A stretch of DNA of 64,000 bases from Desertimonas sp963786985 (GTDB lineage: Bacteria; Actinomycetota; Acidimicrobiia; Acidimicrobiales; Ilumatobacteraceae): positions 62,001-126,000 of the forward strand of contig CAWBBL010000016.1 of assembly GCA_963786985.1 (NCBI GenBank), read 5' to 3'. The notes beneath the pieces were generated by a model that was not told the DNA's origin, did no database searches, and was given only the letters and a program-made list of their open reading frames with translations. A program made the position numbers and the translations under genes. This document shows positions 1-9,962 of the stretch, in pieces; the stretch's first letter is position 1, and every line of letters begins with the position of its first letter.

Positions 1-278
1 CGGCAGCCGGCTTCGTGACAGGCGTCGAGATGACGCATCCCGACAAGGGCACGGAGATGTTCCTCTATGAGCTCGGTGTCGACGAGCGGTTCCGGAATCG
101 AGGAATCGGCACGGCCTTGGTGGGCGCGCTTGTCGAGCTGGCGCGCGCGGCGGGCTGCTACGGGATGTGGGTCCTCACCGACGAGGACAACACCGCAGCC
201 ATGCGTACCTACGCCGCCGCGGGAGGGACAGCGCCACAGCACCACACGATGCTGTCATGGACCTTCGAGCGCACGTGA
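1..278 (+). CDS. GNAT-family N-acetyltransferase, 5'-truncated by the window edge
   Basis: The reading frame is already open at the left edge and ends with TGA at 276-278, so only about 91 C-terminal residues are visible. They carry the acetyl-CoA-binding part of a GNAT fold: a beta-strand reading LYELGV, then the pyrophosphate loop RFRNRGIGTALV, a helix, and the late DNTAAMRTYAAAGG segment typical of the last strand and helix. The spacing resembles small AAC(3)-I-like acetyltransferases, but the acceptor-binding N-terminus is outside the window and the substrate cannot be assigned. An internal GTG at 15 is not a credible start because it falls inside the fold. The family call is firm; the function is open. 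Confidence 0.85.
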   Translation, partial: AAGFVTGVEMTHPDKGTEMFLYELGVDERFRNRGIGTALVGALVELARAAGCYGMWVLTDEDNTAAMRTYAAAGGTAPQHHTMLSWTFERT

Positions 279-383
279 TGATCGCCTCGCGCCGTGGTCG
301 GCCAGGCTTCGATGCATTCGACGGTCCACTGGCCGACTTGCGGATGCCAACGTCCTCTCATCGCCCAACGAAGGCTCTCTGAT

Positions 384-1409
384 CTACGTCGATGCTGCGG
401 GGCGAGGCATTTGGGTCGATTCTCGGACAACAATGGTGGGCTGGAACACGGCACCGGGAATTGGACGATCGGTGCGGTCGATCAGCTGCAGGGCGAGGGC
501 ACCCGCTGACTGACCGATCTCGATGCCGGGGTAGGCCACCGAGGTGAGCGGCGGATCGACCTGATCCATGGCCGGGGAATTGTTGTAGCCGACGAGTGAG
601 ATGTCGCCGGGGCACGCCAGACCGTGCCGGCGGAACACGCCAAGAGCACCGATGGCCATCAGGTCATTGTGCGCGAACACGGCCGTCGGCAGATCGTCGC
701 CGTGCAACTCGAGCAGGTCCCTGGCGAGCCGCTCGCCCTCCTCACGGATCGGCCGTGAGCCGTAGCCGAGGGCGTCGACGAGCTCCACGCCGGCGTCCTT
801 GCAGGCGTCACGAAAACCTTCGTGACGGGCGACGAAGTTGCCCACGTCTACCGGCCCGCGCAGCTCGGCGACACGAGTGTGGCCGAGTTCGATCAGGTGT
901 CGGGCTGCCAGCGCGCCACCCGATCGGTCGTCGTGGAGCACGTGCGGCAGCGGGCTGCCCGGGATGCCGCGCACGGCGATCACCACCGGTGTGAAGCGCG
1001 TCGCGGCCTCGAGGACGTGGCGGTCACCGAAGCGGGCGCCGGCGACGATGATCGCGTCGACCCGCCGGCTGAGCAGACTGTCCACGCCCCACTTCAGCTG
1101 CTCGGCGTCGTCCTGAGTCTCGAAGATCAGCGGGAGCATCTGCTCGACGGCGAGCGATTTGGCGATGCCATGGATCACCGGGGCGATGAACGGGTTGGCC
1201 AGGTCGGCGACGATCACCCCGACCGTTGCCGTCGCCCGTCTGCGCAGTGACCCGGCGACGTGGTCGCCGCGGTATCCGAGGTGCTGAGCCGCTTCGCGTA
1301 CCCGGGCGATCGTCTCCTCCTTGACCAGGTGCGCCTTCGCCGGGTCGAGAGCACGCGACACCGTGGACGCGTTGACACCGATGCTCTCGGCGATGTCCTT
1401 GAGGGTCAC
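384..1409 (-). CDS. LacI-family transcriptional regulator
   Basis: This is a 341-residue regulator of standard LacI length. Residues 1-20 form the helix-turn-helix (TLKDIAES...NASTVSRAL), followed by the hinge region to about residue 58. From residue 62 on there is a periplasmic-binding-protein-like sensor domain (VGVIVADLANPF, then DAIIVAG, ARHLIELGHTRVAELRGP, TAVFAHNDLMAIGAL and GDISLVGYNN). Such proteins bind a sugar-like effector and repress catabolic operons. The start is a GTG, since the in-frame codons upstream soon meet a stop. It is the last gene of a leftward unit with the HIBADH-like and zinc dehydrogenase genes, so the palindrome at 3467-3480 would place it under autoregulation. 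I infer that it controls the ABC importer and hydrolase through matching palindromes at 4498-4511 and 16485-16498. Confidence 0.93.
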   Translation of the reverse strand: MTLKDIAESIGVNASTVSRALDPAKAHLVKEETIARVREAAQHLGYRGDHVAGSLRRRATATVGVIVADLANPFIAPVIHGIAKSLAVEQMLPLIFETQDDAEQLKWGVDSLLSRRVDAIIVAGARFGDRHVLEAATRFTPVVIAVRGIPGSPLPHVLHDDRSGGALAARHLIELGHTRVAELRGPVDVGNFVARHEGFRDACKDAGVELVDALGYGSRPIREEGERLARDLLELHGDDLPTAVFAHNDLMAIGALGVFRRHGLACPGDISLVGYNNSPAMDQVDPPLTSVAYPGIEIGQSAGALALQLIDRTDRPIPGAVFQPTIVVRESTQMPRPAAST

Positions 1410-1443
1410 GTCGGTGATGGCGACCTGCTCTCACCCATCAACC

Positions 1444-2350
1444 TCATTGTCGCGCCCGATGTCCCGCCGTGTCGCGGAGGTACACGGCCATCTTGCCCAT
1501 GTCCGCGGCACCGAGCCCGGCAGCCGACGCCGCCTTCATCGCCTCGAGGTTCGTCTCGACCTGGGGCAGTCGCGCACCAACCTCAGACCCGAGCGCCAGG
1601 GCGAGGCCGAGGTCTTTGACCACCAGGTCGATCGGCATCGTCACCGGCGCCGACTCGGGGTGTTCGAACACCGGCCGCCGGTAGTGCACGACCGGTGCCG
1701 CCACCGCTGACGAGGCGAACACGTCGTACGCCACCGAGCGTTCGATCCCCGCCCGCTCGGCGAGGACCAGCGCCTCGGAGATCGACTGGTTGATGGCGAA
1801 CACGACGGCGTTGACCGCCAACTTCATCGCCGCTCCCGCACCTGGGCCACCGACCTCGATCACCTGGTCGGCGATGCCGCGCAGTATCGGCCCGGCGGTT
1901 GCCAGCGGTTCCTGCTCTCCGGCGGCCATGATCAGCAGCTTGCGTGACTCCGCCGAGGCGACGCTGCCTGATACCGGCGCTTCGACGAGGTGGGCGCCGA
2001 TGGCCGCGAGCTGCTGCCGGGCCGCGGCGGTGTGCTCGACCCCGGTCGTCCCCATGTCGATGACGACGTCGCCGGCCGACAAGCCAGCTACCAACCCGTC
2101 GTCGCCGCCGAACAGGGCAAGGACAGCCGGGCCATCGGACAGCATTGTCACGACCACGGAACACGAGTCGCCCAACGAACGCGGCACGTCGACCGCCGTC
2201 GCACCCGCCTCAAGCGGCGAACTGCTCGGCGACCGCCGCCGTCCGGTTGTACACGCTCACCGGGAAACCGGCAGCGACAAGATGGCGGGCCATCGGTCGG
2301 CCCATCCGGCCGAGTCCGGCGAACCCGACGTTCGGTGTCTTCGTCGTCAT
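1444..2350 (-). CDS. 3-hydroxyisobutyrate dehydrogenase-like NAD(P)-dependent oxidoreductase, frameshifted
   Basis: This belongs to the beta-hydroxyacid dehydrogenase family, which oxidises small hydroxy-acids or sugar acids with NAD(P). The N-terminal Rossmann motif (VGFAGLGRMGRPMARHL) starts at the ATG at 2350, but that frame hits a TGA near 2210 just after EQFAA. The remainder continues one frame over (EAGATAVDVPRSLG, then the substrate signature EAPVSGSVASAES and the catalytic-lysine region VKDLGLALAL) to a TGA at 1444. Both halves are well conserved, so a single extra base near 2210-2214 explains the break; error and recent mutation cannot be told apart. The total of about 300 residues matches the family. 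It sits 6 bp after the zinc dehydrogenase and is probably co-transcribed with it and the LacI gene. Confidence 0.85.
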
Positions 2351-2356
2351 CACGGT

Positions 2357-3445
2357 TCAGACGGTACGGAGCTGGCGAGGGCTGTCGATGTGTGGGTCGA
2401 GAAGCAGCTTGATCGGCGTCTCCCCACCCTCGATCATCGGTTGCAAGCCAGTGGTGACGACGTCGTCCAACGGCACGACGACCGGTGCGACGCGCTCCCA
2501 AAGCGCCGCGCCGTCCTCGAGTAGGTCGATGGCGTGACCGAGGTCGGCGCCGAGGACGTGGGCCAGCGTGCCGACGAGCTCCTTCTCGTCGAGCGACACG
2601 GACAGCAGGTTGACCGGAACGGGATTCTGGTGCAGGCCGACGACCACGACCCGGCCGCCGCGCTCGACCGTCGCCACCGCAGCTTGCGCCGCCGGCGGGA
2701 ATCCTGTGCACTCGTAGACGACGGTCGGTTGGACGTTCATCTCGCCCAACTGCTCCTCCAGCGGCAGATCGCTCGTCGTCTGCACGGTTCGCTCGGCTCC
2801 GAGCGCTGCGGCCACTGCGAGCCGCCCGGTATCGAGGTCGACGGCCGTGACCTCAGCGCCGTGTCGCGCCGCAGCATGGACGAGGAAGGCGCCGATGCCG
2901 CCGGCTCCCAAGACGACCACGTGGTCGCCTGCGGACGGCCGGCCGCGGCGCATCGCATGAACGGCGATCGACATCGGTTGGGCCATCGCCGCCACGTCGC
3001 CGCTCAGGCGGCGGTTCGTGAGGTTGACACACGCGCTGGCCGGCACGGTCGTCTGCTCCGCCAGGGCACCATCGCGGTTGAGCCCGATCGTGAAGTAGCG
3101 AGCGCACAGGTTGGTCCGGCCATTGCGGCAGTTGGCACACACACCGCACGACACGCCGGCGCCTGAGGTGACGAGATCGCCCTCGGCGAACCCACTGACG
3201 TCGCGACCGAGGGCGACGACGGTCCCAGCGAACTCGTGGCCCGGTGTCATCGGCCCGAGATGTCCGGTCACGGCGTGGGCGGCGTTGATCGGGAACATCT
3301 TGGGGCCGTGGGCGTACTCGGCGGCGTCGGTGCCACAGATCCCGACGGCGGCGACCGAGAGCAACAGCTCGTCGTTGGCCGGCACCGGCATGGGCACGTC
3401 CTCGATGCGGATGTCGAGCCGGCCGTGATAGCGCGCCGCCTTCAT
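2357..3445 (-). CDS. Zinc-dependent medium-chain alcohol dehydrogenase (butanediol/sorbitol dehydrogenase type)
   Basis: This 362-residue protein is an intact medium-chain dehydrogenase/reductase. Visible landmarks are the catalytic-zinc cysteine in GICGTDAAEY, the GHE motif (PGHEFAG), four structural-zinc cysteines in CGVCANCRNGRTNLC, and the NAD-binding glycine run VVVLGAGGIGAFL with an acidic residue at the end of the next strand (AVDLD). The family oxidises secondary alcohols or polyols. The ATG at 3445 has a strong AAGGGGG site five bases upstream. It is the first gene of the leftward unit driven from the divergent region 3446-3512, where the palindrome lies 22 bp before its start. The substrate is not determined; with the importer and regulator I infer a polyol or sugar derivative. 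Confidence 0.92.
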   Translation of the reverse strand: MKAARYHGRLDIRIEDVPMPVPANDELLLSVAAVGICGTDAAEYAHGPKMFPINAAHAVTGHLGPMTPGHEFAGTVVALGRDVSGFAEGDLVTSGAGVSCGVCANCRNGRTNLCARYFTIGLNRDGALAEQTTVPASACVNLTNRRLSGDVAAMAQPMSIAVHAMRRGRPSAGDHVVVLGAGGIGAFLVHAAARHGAEVTAVDLDTGRLAVAAALGAERTVQTTSDLPLEEQLGEMNVQPTVVYECTGFPPAAQAAVATVERGGRVVVVGLHQNPVPVNLLSVSLDEKELVGTLAHVLGADLGHAIDLLEDGAALWERVAPVVVPLDDVVTTGLQPMIEGGETPIKLLLDPHIDSPRQLRTV

Positions 3446-3466
3446 TCAGCCCCCTTGATCGGCGAG

Positions 3467-3480
3467 TGCAATCGATTGTA
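3467..3480. promoter_or_regulatory. LacI-type operator in a divergent promoter region
   Basis: The sequence TGCAATCGATTGTA is a 14-bp near-perfect palindrome with a central CG, the usual shape of a LacI/PurR-family operator. It lies in the 67-bp gap between two divergent dehydrogenase genes, 22 bp before the leftward ATG and 32 bp before the rightward GTG, so one bound dimer could control both. The same palindrome recurs at 4498-4511 and 16485-16498. Confidence 0.7.
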
Positions 3481-3512
3481 ATGTTTTCGCCACCACGAGC
3501 AAGGGGGAATTC

Positions 3513-4494
3513 GTGAAGGCACTCGTGTTTTCGGGTCCACAACGCGCCGAGGTTTCCGAGATCGACGAGCCAACTGTCGGGGGCAACGAGGTGCTCGTCG
3601 CCACTCGCCAGGTGGGCATCTGCCACTCCGACTTCGACCTCCTCGCCGACCGCTACATCATCCCCGTCCAATTCCCGATCATCCCAGGTCACGAATGGTC
3701 GGGCGAGGTGGTCGCGGTGGGCCCGGAGGTGCGCAACGTGAGTCCGGGGGACCGCATCGTCGGCGAGTGCACGGTCAACGGCGGCGCCGACCACTTCGGG
3801 TTCTCGATCAGTGGAGCGGCCGCCGAGCGATTCAAGATCCGCGCCGACTGGGCCCACCGCCTCCCCGACGAGCTGTCGTGGCAACAGGGCGCCACCGTCG
3901 AGCCATTCAGTTGCGCGTTTCACGCCATCCGCCGCCTCGGCGGGATCCAGCCCGGCGACGACGTGGCGGTGCTTGGCGGCGGGGCGATCGGACTCGGCGC
4001 CATCGCCGCCTCGAGCGCCCTCGGCGGACGCACGATGGTGATCGAGCCGCTGGCGCACCGTCGCCAGCTCGCCGCCCAGCTCGGAGCCATCGAGCTCGTC
4101 GACCCGACCACCGCGCCGGCCGGCGATCAGGTCCGCGAGCTGACCGACGGTCGCGGCGCCGACGTGGTCATCGAAGCGTCAGGAAACCCCGAGCGCAATG
4201 GCATCGGCGCTGGATATCGCCACCTTCCGCGGCCGTCTCGGGTTCATCGGCATCAACGTCGGCGGCACCGCCCCGGCGGCGCTCGGAATGATCCAGTCCA
4301 AGGAACTGACGATGACCGGCACGATCGGCTCGCCCGACGTCTGGCCACAGACGATCCGATTCATGTCGGCGGCGGGGATCGATCTGTCGCCAATGGTGTC
4401 GACGACGTTCGACCTCTCCGATGCAGTCGCGGCGCTCGACGCAGCGAAGGACCGCGACCGGCATGTGAAGGTCCACATCACGTCCGAGGCATGA
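3513..4494 (+). CDS. Zinc-type alcohol dehydrogenase lacking the structural-zinc lobe, frameshifted
   Basis: The GTG start has AAGGGGG five to six bases upstream. The N-terminal half shows the catalytic-zinc motif GICHSD, the GHEW motif, and a Rossmann segment VAVLGGGAIGLGAIA. The reading frame breaks near 4190-4197 (after EASGNPE) and continues one frame over from MASALDIATFRGRLGF to the TGA at 4492-4494, giving about 327 residues. That is short for the family. Where relatives carry four structural-zinc cysteines, this protein runs directly from GECTVNGG to ADHFGFS, so that lobe is missing. It could be a natural short form, a deletion, or an assembly error. The gene diverges from the 2357-3445 dehydrogenase and shares its putative operator. 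Confidence 0.82.
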
Positions 4495-4497
4495 TCT

Positions 4498-4511
4498 TGC
4501 ATTCGATTGCA
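4498..4511. promoter_or_regulatory. LacI-type operator upstream of the ABC importer
   Basis: TGCATTCGATTGCA differs at one position from the perfect palindrome TGCAATCGATTGCA found at 16485. It starts four bases after the stop codon of the preceding dehydrogenase and lies 53 bp before the importer permease ATG at 4565, a sensible place for repression of the transport operon. The binding protein is inferred to be the LacI-family regulator at 384-1409. Confidence 0.68.
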
Positions 4512-4564
4512 AAGCCTGCTTCAATGCCTACAGGACAACGGCTGCGACCGTGGCCGGGGGGACG

Positions 4565-5588
4565 ATGACAGGTCACAACCGGTTTCGCTCGATGCTCGGG
4601 GCGTCTCGAGGCTTGACGACGATCACCGTCGCCTGCGTCCTGCTGTTCGTGTGTCAGCGCCATGTTCGCCTCGAGCAGCGTCAGCCGCGGCGCCCTGCTC
4701 GGCATGCTCCCGTTCGCGTCCGTGCTGGCCATCGTCGCCCTCGGCCAGACGCTGGTCATCCAGCAGGCCGGCATCGACCTGTCGGTGGCCGGCGCCGTCT
4801 CGGTGGTCGTCGTCATCACCACGCACACCGCCCAGGGCCAAACCGACCGGCTGCTCGGCGCCGTGCTCTTCGCCCTCGGCGTCGTCCTCGCCGCCGGAAT
4901 CGCCAACGGGGTGCTCGTCGCCGTCCTCGGGCTCAACCCGATCGTCGCCACGCTGGGCACCAATACGTTGCTGACCGCCGTCGTGTTCGCCGTCTCCGAC
5001 GGCATCCCCCGCTCGACCACCGATCGCATGGCCGAGATCGCCGACGGCCGCACCCTCGGCATCCCCAACGCCGTGTACTTCGCCGTCGGCATCACGATCA
5101 TCACGACGACGCTCGTCAAGACGACGGTGTTCGGCCGCCACTTCGAGGCGGTCGGCGCCAACCCGCTGGCGATGTGGACGACAGGACTGCGGACCGGCCC
5201 GCATCGCGCCGGGGCCTATGTCTGGGCGCAGGTGCACTACTGGCTCGGCGGCATCCTCCTCGCCGGCATCGTCACCCAACCGACGGCGTTCCAGGGGCGC
5301 GCCTACCTGCTGCCTTCCGTGGCGGCCGTGGTGCTCGGCGGCACGTCGCTGGCCGGCGGCCGGGGCAACCTCGTGGCCACCGTCATCGCCGCCCTGTTCC
5401 TCACCCAGCTGCAGTCGTTCGTCCTCGCCCTCGGCATCGGCTTCGCCTACCGCACGCTCATCGAGGCGGCGGCGCTCGCCGTCGGCATCGCCCTCTACAC
5501 CGTCAACTGGGGCGCCCTGTTCGCCAACCGCCGGGAGCGAACGCCGAGTGAGCCGCTCGCCGGGCCCGTGCAACCGAGCGTCTCCTGA
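4565..5588 (+). CDS. Ribose-type (CUT2) ABC importer permease, frameshifted near its N-terminus
   Basis: This is an inner-membrane permease of the ribose/xylose/autoinducer-2 class (BPD_transp_2). The body from 4662 to 5588 contains the class-typical stretches VALGQTLVIQQAGIDLSVAG, LNPIVATLGTN, and AAVVLGGTSLAGGRG, with about eight hydrophobic segments. The ATG at 4565 follows a G-rich site and encodes a first hydrophobic segment (ITVACVLLFV) in another frame, so a one-base shift near 4650-4660 links the two. If the shift is real, translation could still initiate at 4662 but would lose the first membrane helix. It probably pairs with the second permease fused to the ATPase at 6860-9385. Confidence 0.85.
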
Positions 5589-5633
5589 TCGAACCACATA
5601 CCAGATCCACCGCACAGGAGGAAGCACAACCAC

Positions 5634-6769
5634 ATGAGTACCCAACGTTCACGGTCGACCCGCTCGACCGCCATCGTCGCCGGCGGCCTGCTCTGCGCCG
5701 CCGTGCTCGGCAGCGCCATCGGCACACCGGTGTCGGCGGGCACCACCGTCCCGGGCGGCGACAGCACGGTCCCGGGCGACGAGGGTGGCGTCCCGTCGTG
5801 GTGCGGCCCCGACGAGATCCGCCTCGGCTTCACCGACGGGTTCGGCGGCAACAGCTGGCGCCTCGTCACCACGGCGGCGGCACACGACGAGGCATCGAAG
5901 TGTCCCAGCGTCGTCGACGTCCAGTACGCCGACGGGCAGGGCGACACGCAGAAGGCGATCAGCGACATCCAGTCGATGGTCGCCTCGGGCGTCGACGCCA
6001 TCGTCGTCTTCCCCGACGCCGGCGAGGCGATCCTCCCGGCGCTGCGCAGCGCCTACGAGCAGGGCGTCGTCACGGTCCCGTACCGGGTGACCCCCGGCGG
6101 CACGGCGGGCGAGGACTACGACATGTTCATCGGCACAGCGTCTTCGACGCCGGCGTGCTGTGGGGCAAGTGGATCGTCGAGAACCTCCCGACGGCGGCAA
6201 CGTGCTGATGCTCAGCGGCCCGCCAGGCAACAGCCAGGGTGAGGACGAGGCCGAGGGACTGGCGTCGGTGCTCGAACCGACCGGCCTGTACACGATGATC
6301 GGCGAGCAGCCGTTCTCGCCGACCAACTGGGATCCGGCCGAGACCCAACGGGTCCTCACCGCGCTGATCGCCGAGAACCCGGAGATCGACGTCATCGTGT
6401 CCGACTTCGGGCCGTCGCTCGTCGGGGCGCTGCCGGAGTTCGAGAACAGCGGGCGGTCGATCCCGCTGATCGCCACGTCCGACGGCAACCTGCTCGCCTG
6501 CTTCTACGACGAGCACAAGCCGAACAACCCGGACTTCGAGCTGTTCACGATCTCCACCCAGAACGACCACGCCCGCCTGGCGATCCAGTGGGCCGTCGCC
6601 CTGGCGACCGGCGGCGAGCCGCCGGCGGACGAGATCTACCCGATCGAGCGCTTTCGAGGACTCGATCACCGGCGAGCCCAACCCGGTCACGTGCGAGCCG
6701 GACCTCCCCGGCGACATCTACCTCTCCGCCGAGATGTCCGGCGAGGAGCAGGCCGCCTTGCTCGACTAA
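5634..6769 (+). pseudogene. Ribose-type ABC importer substrate-binding protein, three frameshifts
   Basis: The ATG at 5634 follows GGAGGAA. The first 35 or so residues are a Sec signal peptide (basic start, GLLCAAVLGSAIG core, cleavage near PVSA). There is no good lipobox, although a cysteine lies in the core. The mature part is a periplasmic-binding-protein fold of the ribose/galactose class: IRLGFTDGFGGNSWR, QKAISDIQSMVASGVDAIVV, NVLMLSGPPGNSQG and EIDVIVSDFGPSLVGALPEF. Frames switch near 6135, near 6185 (between ENLP and DGGNV), and near 6652 (IERF then EDSITGEPNP), ending at TAA 6767-6769. Conserved residues continue across each switch, so the indels are recent or artefactual. In exported form it would deliver the unknown ligand to the permeases on either side. 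Confidence 0.82.
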
Positions 6770-6859
6770 GGCCCACCACGGTCGCTCCCCGGCGGCGCGG
6801 CGGATCGCCGCCCGGGATCGACCGTGACTCGAGGTACCCACCAGCCAGCCATCCCAACC

Positions 6860-9385
6860 ATGAACGAACTCGAACTCGCCGTCGAAACCCGGGACGAGCC
6901 GGTGCCCACCCGGCAGCCGCGGATCGTCCTGTCGAGCATCTCCAAGCGCTACGGCCCGGTGCGCGCGCTCACCGACGTCTCCCTCGAGGTGGCCGCCGGC
7001 GAGGTCCACGCCCTCCTCGGCGAGAACGGGGCGGGCAAGTCGACGCTGATGAACGTCGCCTCGGGCACGGTCGCCCCCGACAGCGGCACGATCGAGGTCG
7101 ACGGCGAGCAGTTCGAGCGCCTGACGCCGACAACGGCGGCCCAGCTCGGCATCGCCATCGTCCACCAGCATCCGGCGCTGCTGCCGGACATGACCGTCGC
7201 CGAGAACGTCCGCGTCGCCCTGCCCCAGGTCGTCTCCCCCGCCGGTCGCCAGAGCCGGATGGCGATCCGCCGGATCCTCGACGAGGTCGGCTTCAAGCCG
7301 CACCTCGAAGACCGCGTCGACTCGCTGACGGTCGTCGACAAGCACCTCCTCGAGCTCGCCAAGGCGCTGGCGGTCAAGCCTGCCGTGCTGATCCTCGACG
7401 AGCCGACGGCGCCGCTCGACCAGGAGTCGGTGGAGATGCTGTTCGGCCATGTCCGCCGCGTCGCCGCGGCCGGGTCGGCGGTCATCTACATCACCCACCG
7501 GCTGGCCGAGGTGCGCGTCGTCGCCGACCGGGTGACGATCCTGCGCGACGGCGAGGTGCGCGGCGTCAGCACCGTCGAGGCGATCAGCGACGACGAGCTG
7601 CTCCGGCTGATCATCGGCCGCCGCCTCGAATCGGCGTTCCCGCCGAAGGCGGACGGGTCGACGACACGCCGGCTCGGTCCTGGAGATCAACGACCTCGAA
7701 GGCGGCGCCTTCACCGGCATCTCGCTGTCGGCCGGTCCCGGCGAGATCGTCGGCGTCGCCGGCATCGTCGGCAACGGCCAGAGCGAGCTGCTGCGCGCCC
7801 TCGCCGGCCTCGAGCGCTTCACCGGCACGGTGACGATCGCCGGCACCCAGTACAGCGCCGCCGACCTGCGGGCGAAGTCGGCCTACATGCCGCCCGACCG
7901 CCACACCGAGGCGCTGATGATGAGCCTGACGGTGCGCGAGAACGCCGCCGTCTCGGCGCTGCGACGGTTCACCCGCGGCCCGTTCGTCAGCCGCAAGCAG
8001 GAGGTCGACCACGTCACCCGCGAGCTGGCTTCGCTGAACACGCGGACGCCCGGGATCGAGGCGCCGATCTCGGCGCTGTCCGGCGGCAACCAGCAGAAGG
8101 TCGTGATGTCCCGCTCGCTGCTCTCCGCGCCGGCGATCCTCGTCGCCGACGAGCCGACGCAGGGCGTCGACGTCGGGGCGCGGGCGGAGATCTACCGCAT
8201 CCTGCGGTCCGTCTCGGCGAGCGGCGTGCCCGTGGTCGTCGCGTCGTCCGACGCCCTCGAGCTGCAAGGCCTGTGCGACCGGGTGATCGTCGTCTCGCGC
8301 GGCCACTGCGTCGCCGAGCTGGCCGGCGACGACGTCACCGAGGAGGAGATCGTCAACGCGGCGATGCGCGCCGAGCGACGCCAGCGGGCGACGAGCGGGG
8401 CTCCGACACGGCGGTCGTCGACGGCGGTGAGCCGCTTCATCCGCGGCGACTACGCGCCGGTCGTCGTCCTCGCCCTGCTGATGATCGCCCTCGGCGCCTA
8501 CATCTGGCTGCAGAACGACCGCTACCTGTCGGCGTTCAACACCACGTCGGTGATGCTGCTGTGCACGGCGCTCGGCTTCATCGCCCTCGGCCAGACGATC
8601 GCCGTGCTGCTCGGCGGCATCGACCTGTCCGTCGGACCGCTCTCCGGACTGCTCGTGGTCGTCGGCTCGTTCTTCATCAACGACGGCCGCGCCGGACCGG
8701 TGATGATCTTCGGCCTCGTCGCTGATGGCCGTCGTCGCCTTCGCCGTCGGCCTGATCAACGGGTCGCTGATCCAGTTCCTCAAGTTCACCCCGGTGGCCG
8801 CCACGCTGGCGATGTTCATCGCCCTGCAGGGCTTCGCCTTCGTCCTGCGCGACGTGCCGGCGGGCTGATCAACGGCGACGTCACCGAGATCATCACGTCC
8901 ACGATCGGACGCGTTCCCGGTCGCCTTCATCGTCTTCGTCGTGGCGACGATCGCCATGGAGGCGCGTGCTGCGCTACCGCAAGTGGGGGCTCGACCTGCG
9001 GGCCACCGGCTCCGACGAGGAGGCGGCGCGCAAGGTCGGCGTGCGGGTCAGCCCGACCGTCGTCCTCGGCTACGCCACGGTCGCCCTGTTCGTGTTCGCC
9101 GGCGCCGTCATCCTCCTCGCCCAGCTCGGCATCGGCGACCCGCCCAGGGCGAGGGGTTCACGCTCAACTCGATCACCGCCGTCGTCCTCGGCGGCACGAT
9201 GCTCCGCGGCGGACGGGGCACGTTCATCGGCACGCTGCTTCGGCACCGGGCTGATCGTCCAGATCATCAACGGGGCGACGTTCCTCAGGCTCACCCAAGC
9301 CGGCGAGCTGTTCTACCAGGGCGCGCTGATCGTGGCCGCCGCCGTCATCTACAGCCAGATCCGCCGACGCCGCGTGCTCGGCTGA
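6860..9385 (+). pseudogene. Ribose-type ABC transporter ATPase fused to a second permease, seven frameshifts
   Basis: The first part is a two-NBD sugar ATPase: Walker A LLGENGAGKSTL (about residue 53), LILDEPTAPL, then a second cassette with IVGNGQSELLRALAGL, SALSGGNQQKVV and VADEPTQGVDVGARAEIY. Without any stop the same frame runs on into a hydrophobic permease (from about 8455: VVVLALLMIALGAYIWL, then TALGFIALGQTIAVLLGGID). So ATPase and permease appear to be one polypeptide of about 840 residues rather than two genes. Frames change near 7672, 8722, 8866, 8917, 8962, 9148 and 9240; conserved permease motifs (LINGSLIQFLKFTPVAATLA, ITAVVLGGTMLRGGRGTF) reappear after each. A GTG at 6824 is an alternative start. 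The product would power import with the 4565-5588 permease. Confidence 0.8.
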
Positions 9386-9403
9386 CCATCGAAGGAGATG
9401 CCG

Positions 9404-9952
9404 ATGCCCACCGATGGATTCATCAAGGCGATCCACCACTGCGGCCTGGTCGTGCGCGACCTCGACCGCTCGATCTACTTCTACCACGACATCCTCGGCC
9501 TGCCGTTCGCCAACGAGCCGACCGAATGGATGTCCGGCCCGCAGCTCGAAGCGGGCGTCGGCGTCCCCGGGGCGACGCTGCGCCAGGTCGCCCTGTGGGC
9601 CGGCGAGCACAGCCTGATGGAGCTGATCGAGTACGGCAACCGACCCGAGTCGAGCACCAGCTCGGTCCCCAACAACTACCTGGGAGCCGCTCACGTGTGC
9701 TTCCTCGTCGAGGACGTGCGGGCCCGCAAGGCCGAGCTGGAGGCCAAGGGCGTGCAGTTCTACACCGACGTCAACGTCGTCGACGACGGCCCGCTGGCCG
9801 GCTGGCGGTGGGTGTACTTCAGCGATCCCGACGGCCTCGCCCTCGAGCTCGTCGAGATCGCCTACTACCTCAAGGAGGAACGCGACGCCGCGGCGGCGGA
9901 GTACCTGCGCGAGCGCCCGTCGCTCGAGTCAATCGAAGCCGCCCTGGTCTGA
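9404..9952 (+). CDS. VOC (glyoxalase/epimerase-fold) protein
   Basis: This intact 182-residue protein of the vicinal-oxygen-chelate superfamily is built of two beta-alpha-beta-beta-beta modules. The metal-ligand pattern is visible: a histidine in KAIHHCGLVV, a glutamate in SLMELIEY, a histidine in GAAHVCFLVED and a glutamate in ALELVEIAYY. Conserved FYHDILGLPF and YFSDPDG motifs support the fold. Relatives include methylmalonyl-CoA epimerase, extradiol dioxygenases and glyoxalase, so the reaction is open. I chose ATG 9404 over ATG 9398 because GAAGGAG at 9391-9397 is spaced correctly only for the former. It follows the importer by 18 bp and precedes the M24 gene by 10 bp, so it belongs to the same operon. 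Confidence 0.88.
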   Translation: MPTDGFIKAIHHCGLVVRDLDRSIYFYHDILGLPFANEPTEWMSGPQLEAGVGVPGATLRQVALWAGEHSLMELIEYGNRPESSTSSVPNNYLGAAHVCFLVEDVRARKAELEAKGVQFYTDVNVVDDGPLAGWRWVYFSDPDGLALELVEIAYYLKEERDAAAAEYLRERPSLESIEAALV

Positions 9953-9962
9953 GGACGACGCC

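Noticed and set aside
6160..7833. A 557-codon frame covering binding-protein and ATPase regions
   Set aside because: Only its first third (about 6160-6650) matches the binding protein; the rest is an Arg/Pro-rich shadow of the ATPase in another frame. It is explained by frameshifts.
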